From NCBI RefSeq assembly GCF_032397745.1, contig NZ_CP135921.1, positions 7,304,501 to 7,368,500 of the forward strand: a stretch of DNA of 64,000 nucleotides, in the 5' to 3' direction. Shown piece by piece: positions 15,088 to 22,618 of the stretch. A program made the translations under genes and the position numbers. The stretch comes from Bradyrhizobium prioriisuperbiae (lineage in GTDB: Bacteria > Pseudomonadota > Alphaproteobacteria > Rhizobiales > Xanthobacteraceae). Each line of letters starts with the position of its first letter. Within the stretch, counting starts at the first letter, position 1. Below the pieces are notes generated by a model. That model saw only the letters and a list, made by a program, of their open reading frames with translations. It was not told where the DNA came from and searched no databases.

Positions 15088-17022
15088 TCAGATCCAGAAC
15101 ACGGCTTTGCGCAACCGCGCGACGGCCACAACGCTGGCGATCGCCAGGATTGCTGCGAAGACAAGGACATAGACCACGCTCATGATATCGACGTGCCCGG
15201 TCGCCAGCGGGTCGCGCCAGACTGCGAACAGATGCGTCAACGGATTGAGGCGCAATACGATCGATCCGTGGCTGATGAAGTCAGTGGTCCAGATGATCGG
15301 AGCCGACAGGAACGCCAGTGTCAGAGACGATTCGATGATTGGTTTCAGGTCGCGGTAGCGGGTTGCGAGTGCCCCCAGCACCAGGCCGAGCCCGAGCGTG
15401 CAACCGATAAAAAGCACGAGACCCGGCATCGCGGCCAGCAGGTGCGCGGACCCGTGCCGCGCCAGCAGCAGCCAGAGCACGACCGGTACGCAAAGATTGT
15501 GCAGCGCGAACAGCCCCTGGCGGAATACGCATTGCAACAGGAAGATGATTGGCGGCAGGGCGCGATCCTTGATCAGACTGCCCGCCCCCTGCAATGCGCC
15601 GGTCGCGTCGAGCACCACGCCGCTCAGGAACGTCCATGCCGTCAGGCTGACCGCCAGCATCGGCAGCCGCTCGGCCGTGCCGGTATCGGACATCTGGCCG
15701 ATCACGGAACCGAGCACCATCACCATGACCGCCATCTGCAGCGACATCCAGAACGGGCCGAGGATCGATCGGACATAACGATGACGCATGTCGGACCAGG
15801 CGAGCGTCGCCGCGACCCGGATCGAACTCGGCATCGCATGATCCTGACGGCTGGCTGGTTTGTGGCGCGCCGCATGGTCCGCGATCGCTCGGCGATAGAC
15901 CGTATCGATCCCTTCCCGGAAGGTATCGACCGAGTAGACCGACCGTGCTCGCAGTCGGCCGGCGCGGCCCATGCGGTCACGCAGCTCTGCATCGTCCGCC
16001 AGGGTGTTGAGGGCCTCGGCGAGGCCCTCGTGATCGCCCGGCAGCACCGTGATCGCCTCGATCCCGTCGCGCGCGATCAGTGGAACCGCGGTCGCGAGTG
16101 ACGTATTGACGATCGGAAGCCCCGCGGCCATCGCCTCGAGCTGGGCGAGACCGAACGTTTCCGCAGAAGTGACCGACGGCAAAACGAAGACGTCGGCCTT
16201 GGCCATCAGTTGCACGAGTTCGTCGTCGGGCACACAACCGAGCAACCGGACCCGCTCACCGAGGCCAAGGGTGCTGACCAATTGCTCAAGCCGCTCGCGC
16301 TCACGTCCCTCGCCCACGATCCAGACATCGAAGGTCTGGCCCGCGGCGGCGCGCAGCAGCACGTCGAAGCCCTTGTAGGGAACGAGCCGGCCGCAGGCGA
16401 GCACCACCGTCGGGTGCCGGGCGCGATCCTCACGTTCGCTGTCGCGCGCAAGCGCCGGCCGATCGTATGTCGAGGTGTCGATGCCAAACGGGACGACATG
16501 GACCTTGTCCGCGAACTCCCGCAACAGCGGCGTCTTGCGCAACAAAACGGCGTCAGAGACGATGATGGCCTCAGCACGCCGTAGCGTCCGGCGCATCAGC
16601 GGCTCAACCAGCGGACGCAGCGTGGCATGCGTGACGATGTCGGCATGCCAGTGCACCACCAGCGGGCACCTGCGACCAAAACCCAGCGCAAACACCAGAT
16701 CGGCAAGCGGAAACGGTGCATGGAGCGCGCACAGATCGTGCCTCGCGATCCGCCGCCACAGCGACAGCGGATAGGTCGGCGCCAGCGGCATCGACAGGAG
16801 ATCGCCGAACGACCGGACGCGCTCGACGGAAACGTCGTCCACTACGATGTGGCGGGGCTCCTTCGAACGCGAGCAAACCAGTGCTGCAAAGGCAAACCGG
16901 TTCTTCAGCCCGGCACAGATGTCACGGATCACCGTGAGCGTCCCGCCGAACAGGTCTGGATAATAGATCTTGAAGACGTGCAGAACCGAGGGGCGCCGGC
17001 GCAAGTCATGGATCGTTGTCAT
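15088..17022 (-). CDS. Fusion: GT4 glycosyltransferase + ABC-2 polysaccharide-export permease
   Basis: A single 644-residue frame joins two normally separate proteins. Residues ~1-390 are a GT4 glycosyltransferase: GGTLTVIRDI near the N-terminus, VLACGRLVPYKGFDVLL at the domain joint, and the EX7E motif in SAETFGLAQLEAMAAGLPIV. After a short charged linker, residues ~397-644 are a Wzm-like permease with six hydrophobic segments and the family signature RYVRSILGPFWMSLQMAVM. No stop codon separates them. An ATG at 15834 preceded by AGGA (7-base spacing) marks the usual permease start and could also be used internally. It may be a true fusion or two products from one frame. It pairs with the ATPase immediately downstream. 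The start at 17022 is preferred over an upstream extension. Confidence 0.85.
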   Translation of the reverse strand: MTTIHDLRRRPSVLHVFKIYYPDLFGGTLTVIRDICAGLKNRFAFAALVCSRSKEPRHIVVDDVSVERVRSFGDLLSMPLAPTYPLSLWRRIARHDLCALHAPFPLADLVFALGFGRRCPLVVHWHADIVTHATLRPLVEPLMRRTLRRAEAIIVSDAVLLRKTPLLREFADKVHVVPFGIDTSTYDRPALARDSEREDRARHPTVVLACGRLVPYKGFDVLLRAAAGQTFDVWIVGEGRERERLEQLVSTLGLGERVRLLGCVPDDELVQLMAKADVFVLPSVTSAETFGLAQLEAMAAGLPIVNTSLATAVPLIARDGIEAITVLPGDHEGLAEALNTLADDAELRDRMGRAGRLRARSVYSVDTFREGIDTVYRRAIADHAARHKPASRQDHAMPSSIRVAATLAWSDMRHRYVRSILGPFWMSLQMAVMVMVLGSVIGQMSDTGTAERLPMLAVSLTAWTFLSGVVLDATGALQGAGSLIKDRALPPIIFLLQCVFRQGLFALHNLCVPVVLWLLLARHGSAHLLAAMPGLVLFIGCTLGLGLVLGALATRYRDLKPIIESSLTLAFLSAPIIWTTDFISHGSIVLRLNPLTHLFAVWRDPLATGHVDIMSVVYVLVFAAILAIASVVAVARLRKAVFWI

Positions 17023-17036
17023 TGGCGATTTTCTGC

Positions 17037-17210
17037 TCAGCCGACCAACAGGGCGATGTCGTACGAGGCGACGATCAGCGAGAAAATGGCGGCGCTGCAC
17101 AGCAGCGTCAGCAGAGCTGCACGCAACACCGCTTCGATCATCGGACTGTCGCCAATGTCAGCGCCGGGCTGAACGACGGGGTTCTCGGAACAACGGAACG
17201 GTCGACCCAT
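17037..17210 (-). CDS. Small single-pass membrane protein leading the glycan locus
   Basis: A 57-residue protein with a polar N-terminus and one C-terminal hydrophobic helix (about residues 25-55, including AALLTLLCSAAIFSLIVA). The ATG at 17210 has GGAG about nine bases upstream. The stop lies 14 bases before the fused glycosyltransferase-permease start, so it is probably the first gene of that operon. No family is recognised. It could be a small accessory subunit of the exporter. A longer frame reaches 17273 but without a ribosome site. Confidence 0.5.
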   Translation of the reverse strand: MGRPFRCSENPVVQPGADIGDSPMIEAVLRAALLTLLCSAAIFSLIVASYDIALLVG

Positions 17211-17250
17211 GGGCGGGCTCTCCTCGTGTTTGGATGGCGCCAACCATATA

Positions 17251-17269
17251 CGTGGGAAATTTTCACACG
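17251..17269. promoter_or_regulatory. 19-base palindrome, operator candidate 1
   Basis: CGTG-x-GAAA-x-TTTC-x-CACG, symmetric except for one mismatched pair and the centre base. It lies in the 111-base gap between the divergent small membrane gene (minus strand) and the DUF6502 gene (plus strand), where a dimeric regulator could control both. There is no recognised regulator consensus. Confidence 0.45.
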
Positions 17270-17278
17270 TCAACTGAG

Positions 17279-17295
17279 GTGGGATTGTATCCCAC
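17279..17295. promoter_or_regulatory. 17-base palindrome, operator candidate 2
   Basis: Perfect inverted repeat GTGGGAT-TGT-ATCCCAC, ten bases downstream of the first palindrome. Both begin with GTGGGA, so they may be related half-sites for one factor. It could alternatively form a small hairpin in the DUF6502 leader; no T-run follows, so it is not a terminator. Confidence 0.45.
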
Positions 17296-17321
17296 GCACG
17301 CCGATGCTAGAGATTGCCCTC

Positions 17322-18194
17322 ATGATGGGCACGCCTCCCCGAGCTCCGAGGCCTGCATCGCCTCCCCCGATCGCCGCGCAGAATCTGCAGAGACCACTCG
17401 CGCGCCTGTTGCGGCCGCTGGTCAGGCTGTGCATTCGCGGCGGCATGACGTTTCCGACGCTGGCACAGCTTCTGCGCGAGCTCTATGTCAACGTCGCCGA
17501 ACACGATTTCGTCCTGGACAAGAAGGAGCAGACCGACAGCCGCGTCACCCTGCTCACCGGTATCCACCGCAAGGAGGTAGCGCGGCTGCGTGGCGCAGGC
17601 GCCCCGGTCAATGAAACGCCCCCTGCTCTGTCCCGCACCAGCGCGATCATCGCCCGCTGGATTGCCGCGCCGGAATTTACTGGCCCCGATGGAAATCCGC
17701 TGCCGCTGCCGCGCACGGCTGGTGACGACGCGCCTTCGTTCGAATCGCTCGTTACCTCGATCACCAAGGACGTGCGTCCGCGCGCGGTTCTCGACGAATG
17801 GCTCGACCGCAATCTCGTCACGCTGAATGAAAACGACGAGATCGTGCTGGTGGATGCCGGCTTCGTCCCGCGCGGCGACGATGATCGCAAGTGGCACTAT
17901 CTCGGCCGCAATCTTCACGATCACATCGCCGCCGCGGTCGACAACGTGTCGACCGCAACGCCACGTTTTCTCGAGCGCGCGGTTCACTACGACGGAATTT
18001 CGCAAAAGCTGGCGGCGCGGCTGGAGATTCGATCCCGCGAACTGGCGATGGAGGCGTTGAAGACCCTCAACCGTGAGGCCAACCGCGCGCTCGCCAAGGA
18101 CGAAGGCGGCAACTGCCGATGGAATTTCGGCGTGTATATCTACCGCGAAACTGCCGACACCCCGCCCCGTGACGACAGAGACGCCCAATCATGA
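17322..18194 (+). CDS. DUF6502-family protein
   Basis: About 290 residues. The N-terminal part (LARLLRPLVRLCIRGGMTFPTLAQLLRELYVNVAE) looks like a helical, winged-helix-like region and matches the DUF6502 family as I remember it. Next come KKEQTDSRVTLLTGIHRKEV and a LVDAGFVP segment. No transmembrane segment or catalytic motif is evident; it is probably cytoplasmic and possibly DNA-binding. The start is uncertain: ATG at 17304, 17322 and 17325 are all in frame and none has a strong ribosome site. It overlaps the next gene by four bases (ATGA), so the two products are probably made together. The function is unknown. Confidence 0.75.
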   Translation: MMGTPPRAPRPASPPPIAAQNLQRPLARLLRPLVRLCIRGGMTFPTLAQLLRELYVNVAEHDFVLDKKEQTDSRVTLLTGIHRKEVARLRGAGAPVNETPPALSRTSAIIARWIAAPEFTGPDGNPLPLPRTAGDDAPSFESLVTSITKDVRPRAVLDEWLDRNLVTLNENDEIVLVDAGFVPRGDDDRKWHYLGRNLHDHIAAAVDNVSTATPRFLERAVHYDGISQKLAARLEIRSRELAMEALKTLNREANRALAKDEGGNCRWNFGVYIYRETADTPPRDDRDAQS

Positions 18195-19384
18195 CCAAGC
18201 GGCCGATCGTCTCGCGCAGGGCATTGCTGGCGGGACTCTCCTGGCTGATCACGCCTGGAGCGTGGGCTCAGACCCGGGGCAATGATCACGGGATCGGCGG
18301 CACCGGCGTCTCCTCCGCAACCTCGGGGGATCACGGCATTGGCGGGACCGGCATTGTCGGAGTGATCCAGCGCTTCGGCAGCATTTTCGTCAACGGCGAG
18401 CGGATCGGCTACGCGCCTGACGTGCCGGTGCGAATCGACGATCAGCCCGCCACAGCGAAAGCGCTGCGGATCGGACAGGTGGCACGCACGGTGGCAACAC
18501 GCGGGGTCAACGGATCGCTGACCACCCGCGCCATCAATGTGGTCTCCGAGGTCGCGGGACCAATCGACGCGGTCCGCAAAGGCGAGATCACCGTGCTCGG
18601 ACAACGCGTGCTGTGGAACGGCCGCGCGGACTGGCTGCGCCCCGGCACTGAGGTCGCGGTGTTCGGCCTGCGCCAGACCAGCGGCACCATTGTCGCGAGC
18701 CTGGTCGATCGACGCCAGGATGCGACCCCGCATGTGGCTGGCGTGCTGGAGCGCGATGCCGATGGCCTGCACATCGGCGCCCTGCGGCTCGGCGGCATGA
18801 CTGGCGCCCTGGTCGGTCGGCGTGTCTGGGTCGAGGGACGCACCACGCAAGGTGTGATGCAGGTGTCGCGCGCGAGTGTTGATGACCTGTCCGATCTTGC
18901 CGGTGCCAACCGCCTGCTGATCGAAACCTACGCGCGGCGCGACGGCGACAGCCTGCGGCTCGGTTCGGGTTATGTCGCGCGCAACGCCTCACGCTACCAG
19001 CCAGCGACCGGCGGCGAAGCACGCTTGGTGATCTCTGCCGTCCGTGATGGTGCGCAGGGTCTGCAGATCGACACGGTGCGCTCCGCCCGTCAGAACGCGG
19101 GCTCGCCTTCCGGCACAACGCCGGGCAGCGGGACTGGCCGCGGCCCCGTTACGGCGCCCAATACACCGGGACACTCCCCCGGTGGCGCGCGCGGACCGGA
19201 TAACTCCGCTGCACCACGAGGACCTGGCGGCTCCAGCGGACCAAGTGATTCCGGTGGGGCTGGCGGGCCTGGTGGTCCAGGGGGGCCTTTCGGACCCGGC
19301 GGGACCGGCGGCCCTGGGGGACCCGGCGGCATGGGCGGTGGCGGATTCGGCGGCGGGGGAATGGGTGGCGGTGGCCGGCGTTAG
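18191..19384 (+). CDS. DUF5666-domain secreted protein with collagen-like Gly/Pro tail
   Basis: A 397-residue exported protein. The N-terminus (SRRALLAGLSWLITPGAWA) resembles a twin-arginine or Sec signal. The mature start has two HGIGGTG copies. Residues ~55-300 contain repeated beta-rich DUF5666-like modules (GVIQRFGSIFVNGERI, GPIDAVRKGEITVLGQ, AGVLERDADGLHIGAL), and the last ~95 residues are low-complexity Gly/Pro/Ser with GGPGGPGG runs ending in GGGG blocks. DUF5666 modules resemble small OB-like barrels. It is coupled to the DUF6502 gene. Location in the periplasm or at the cell surface is inferred; function is unknown. Confidence 0.8.
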   Translation: MTKRPIVSRRALLAGLSWLITPGAWAQTRGNDHGIGGTGVSSATSGDHGIGGTGIVGVIQRFGSIFVNGERIGYAPDVPVRIDDQPATAKALRIGQVARTVATRGVNGSLTTRAINVVSEVAGPIDAVRKGEITVLGQRVLWNGRADWLRPGTEVAVFGLRQTSGTIVASLVDRRQDATPHVAGVLERDADGLHIGALRLGGMTGALVGRRVWVEGRTTQGVMQVSRASVDDLSDLAGANRLLIETYARRDGDSLRLGSGYVARNASRYQPATGGEARLVISAVRDGAQGLQIDTVRSARQNAGSPSGTTPGSGTGRGPVTAPNTPGHSPGGARGPDNSAAPRGPGGSSGPSDSGGAGGPGGPGGPFGPGGTGGPGGPGGMGGGGFGGGGMGGGGRR

Positions 19385-19538
19385 CCCCATCCATCCGCGA
19401 ATCGCGCAGTAGCGATGCGCGCCGATGTATCCGATCGGCGACATTCCGGCACGCGCCGCACACAACGAGCCGCAAAGCAGCGACCTGCGTCACAGAAGCA
19501 AATGGGAAAGTGCGCTTGTTTCACTCAGCCGTTCAGGC

Positions 19539-19612
<74 letters not shown>

Positions 19613-20077
19613 ACAGTAGCTGATCCGGCGGCTAAACCGCCTGATGCGGAGAATAACCTCCGCCTCAGCAAACGAAGCGTCTTGGCGCCCGATATAGAGT
19701 GCTCGAACGCTGCGGTCTACCCCACTTGTCGCCAGAAATTCGGTTCTGCCGATCGAATATGACAATGACCGCCGATTGGCCCGCGCCGAGATTTTGCAGA
19801 CGAGATCTCGTGGCTCCAGCGCCATCGGTCCGTCGCACTCTATTATGGTGAATGGGGCGTTAAGCCCGCGGGGAACCTGCCCGGCCCTGGCTTTCCGGCG
19901 GTCAGAATTTACCTTTGAGAACAACATATTACCAAACCCGCCGCGATATTGGACGGAAAATCCACCGCAGGTTGCAGGGCGGTACCACCGAGGGTGGGGC
20001 CAAAGCTTAACATTTTGTCCAAACACCCCCTCCATAGTTGATCCAGAGATAAACAATAAAGAATACTGGTTCTTTCG
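19613..20077. other. 465-base gap between tRNA-Gln and the HerA-like gene
   Basis: Lower GC than the flanks, with no convincing gene. Open frames on both strands (one of 102 codons at 19776) have neither ribosome site nor protein-like composition. The stretch just before 20078 is AT-rich (AACAATAAAGAATACTGG) and probably holds the promoter and leader of the ATPase gene. Confidence 0.5.
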
Positions 20078-21835
20078 ATGCTGAGTTCGGCTCCCGCTGC
20101 GCAATTCGGGCGCGTCATTCTGGTCCGCGGGTCGCAAGCCCGAGTCGGTCTGCTCGCGGCGAGCCAAATGGGATTGGCCGAGGTGCGCGCCACGGTCGGG
20201 CGCTTCATCAGCATCCGCTGCGCCGGCTCCGCCATCGTTGCCATCGTCACGGAAGTCTCCTCTGAACATCTGCCGCCGGGCAGCCCTTACATGGCGGTCG
20301 CGTCGGTCGACCTGCTGGGCGAAATTCTCGGGAGCGGATCGTCACAGCGCTTCCAGCGCGGCGTCACCAGTTATCCCACCATCGGGGATTCCGCCGAGCT
20401 GACCACCAACCAGGAACTGCGGACGATCTACACGCCGGCCCGCTCCGACCACATCAATGTGGGAACGCTGCAGCAGGATCCGACCGTCATGGCCTATATC
20501 GACGTCGAGGAAATGCTCAACAAGCATTTCGCGGTGCTCGGTTCGACCGGCGTCGGCAAATCCAGCGGCGTATCACTGCTTCTCAACGAGATCCTGCTGG
20601 CGCGACCGAACCTGCGGGTATTCCTGCTCGACGTGCACAACGAATACGGCCGCTGCTTTGGCAGCCGCGCTTTGGTGCTCAACCCGCGCAACCTGAAACT
20701 GCCGTTCTGGCTGTTCAATTTCGAGGAGATCGTCGACGTCTTTTTCGGTGGGCGCCCAGGCGTGCCGGAAGAGCTCGAAATTCTCTCCGAGGTCATTCCC
20801 CTCGCCAAGGCGCTCTACACCCAGTACCAGAATTCCGACCGGCTCGGCCTGAAGCGGGTCGATCCCAAGACCGTGGGATACACCGTCGATACACCGGTGC
20901 CCTATCGCCTGGTCGACCTGATCGCCCAGATCGACGAGCGCATGGGCAAGCTGGAAAACCGCTCCAGCCGCATCATCTACCACAAGCTGCTGTCGCGCAT
21001 CGAGACGGTCAAGAACGATCCGCGTTACGCCTTCATGTTCGACAATGCCAATGTCGGCGGCGACACCATGGCTGACGTCATCAGCCACCTGTTCCGGATG
21101 CCGGCCAACGGCAAGCCGATGACGATCATGCAGCTTGCGGGCTTCCCCGCCGAAGTCGTCGATTCGGTGGTGTCGGTGGTCTGCCGGATGGCGTTCGACT
21201 TCGGGCTGTGGAGCGACGGCGCCTCCCCCATGCTGTTCGTGTGCGAGGAAGCCCACCGCTACGCGTCAGCCGATCGCAGCATCGGCTTCGGACCGACACG
21301 CAAGGCGGTGTCGCGCATCGCCAAGGAAGGCCGCAAATACGGGGTTTATCTGGCGCTGATCACGCAGCGGCCGGCCGAACTCGACGCCACCATCATCTCC
21401 CAGTGCAGCACGCTGTTTGCGATGCGCATGGCCAACGACCGCGACCAGGCGCTGTTGCGTTCCGCAGTGTCGGATGCCGCCGCAAACCTGCTGTCGTTCG
21501 TGCCCTCGCTTGGCACCCGCGAGGTGCTGGCTTTCGGTGAAGGCGTGGCGCTGCCGACACGGCTGCGCTTCAAGGAAGTTCCACCGCATCAATTGCCCCG
21601 CAGCGAGGCAACGATTGCAACCGTTCCCACCTCCAGCCGCGGTCAGGACCTTCACTTCGTCACCACGGTGCTGGAGCGCTGGCGCGGCGCCACATCCGCC
21701 CGCGAAGTCCCCAACGATCCCGGCTTCCTCGAGAAGCCGCAATTGCAGCCGCGGACGGCGGACGCTCCGATGCTGCAGCCGTCGATGGGATTCGATCCCG
21801 ACCGCTTCCAACTGCTGAAGAAACCCCTGCGCTGA
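20078..21835 (+). CDS. HerA-like ATPase (DUF87 helicase-family)
   Basis: A 585-residue P-loop ATPase. The N-terminal ~100 residues form the small beta-rich HAS-barrel typical of HerA. Walker A is GSTGVGKSS (about 155-163). Downstream are LDVHNEYGRCF and the Walker B region MLFVCEEAHRYA, then YLALITQRPAELDATIISQC, the arginine-finger-type segment of HerA/FtsK enzymes. In archaea HerA works with NurA in DNA-end resection, and bacterial relatives act with nucleases in defence systems. Here no NurA, Sir2 or other nuclease is adjacent, so it looks like the stand-alone version common in rhizobia. The DNA translocase role is family inference. Confidence 0.85.
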   Translation: MLSSAPAAQFGRVILVRGSQARVGLLAASQMGLAEVRATVGRFISIRCAGSAIVAIVTEVSSEHLPPGSPYMAVASVDLLGEILGSGSSQRFQRGVTSYPTIGDSAELTTNQELRTIYTPARSDHINVGTLQQDPTVMAYIDVEEMLNKHFAVLGSTGVGKSSGVSLLLNEILLARPNLRVFLLDVHNEYGRCFGSRALVLNPRNLKLPFWLFNFEEIVDVFFGGRPGVPEELEILSEVIPLAKALYTQYQNSDRLGLKRVDPKTVGYTVDTPVPYRLVDLIAQIDERMGKLENRSSRIIYHKLLSRIETVKNDPRYAFMFDNANVGGDTMADVISHLFRMPANGKPMTIMQLAGFPAEVVDSVVSVVCRMAFDFGLWSDGASPMLFVCEEAHRYASADRSIGFGPTRKAVSRIAKEGRKYGVYLALITQRPAELDATIISQCSTLFAMRMANDRDQALLRSAVSDAAANLLSFVPSLGTREVLAFGEGVALPTRLRFKEVPPHQLPRSEATIATVPTSSRGQDLHFVTTVLERWRGATSAREVPNDPGFLEKPQLQPRTADAPMLQPSMGFDPDRFQLLKKPLR

Positions 21836-21928
21836 GCTCTCCACGGTCGGAGCTATCCGGCGCGGCCGTCCTCGATTATCGTGATTCCCAGTCTGCCGGT
21901 GGTTTCGCCGGTACAATGGATCACAATC

Positions 21929-22510
21929 ATGACACAGACCGAGACCAGCCGCTTTCCGATTCCCCAGCTCGAAACGCTGCCCGACGATATCCGCACGCGC
22001 ATCCTCACAGTGCAGGAGAAGTCCGGCTTCGTGCCCAACGTCTTCATGGTACTGGCGCAGCGGCCGGAAGAGTTTCGCGCGTTCTTTGCCTACCACGACA
22101 CGCTGATGGACAAGGATACCGGCCTCAGCAAGGCCGAGCGGGAAATGATCGTGGTCGCGACCAGCGCGGTCAACCAGTGCCTGTACTGCGTGATCGCACA
22201 CGGCGCGGTGCTGCGCATCCGCGCGAAGAAGCCGCTGCTGGCCGACCAGATCGCCGTCAACTACCGCAAGGCTGATATCACCGCGCGGCAGAAAGCGATG
22301 CTGGACTTCGCGGTGAAGATCACCACGGAGTCGCACAAGGTCGGCGAACCGGATTTTGCCGCGCTGGCCGGGCACGGTCTCAGCAATGACGAGATCTGGG
22401 ACATTGCCGCGATCTCGGCGTTCTTCGGCATGTCAAACCGCATCGCCAATTTCAGCAACATGATGCCGAACGACGAGTTCTACACCTTGGGACGACTGCC
22501 AAAGGCCTGA
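21929..22510 (+). CDS. AhpD-like peroxidase-related protein (carboxymuconolactone decarboxylase family)
   Basis: A 193-residue all-helical protein of the AhpD/CMD superfamily. The redox motif NQCLYCVIAHG (CxxC-x3-H) is intact. The N-terminal YDxL-type region and the C-terminal IAAISAFFGMSNRIANFS match the uncharacterised peroxidase-related subfamily. The ATG at 21929 was preferred over a longer frame. The likely activity is alkylhydroperoxide reduction or a related peroxidatic cycle in the cytoplasm; the electron donor is unknown. Confidence 0.88.
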   Translation: MTQTETSRFPIPQLETLPDDIRTRILTVQEKSGFVPNVFMVLAQRPEEFRAFFAYHDTLMDKDTGLSKAEREMIVVATSAVNQCLYCVIAHGAVLRIRAKKPLLADQIAVNYRKADITARQKAMLDFAVKITTESHKVGEPDFAALAGHGLSNDEIWDIAAISAFFGMSNRIANFSNMMPNDEFYTLGRLPKA

Positions 22511-22618
22511 CGCAGCCGCCGGCCGGCCGATCACAATTTGCTGACAATGGCGGCAGCCGGGTTTGGCAGCTTCGCACAAGCGTGCCTATGATGCGGGCCT
22601 TTGATCGAGGGATTTGCC

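Noticed and set aside
19776..20084. 102-codon frame in the gap after tRNA-Gln
   Set aside because: No ribosome site, no recognisable features, and it overlaps the start of the HerA-like gene.
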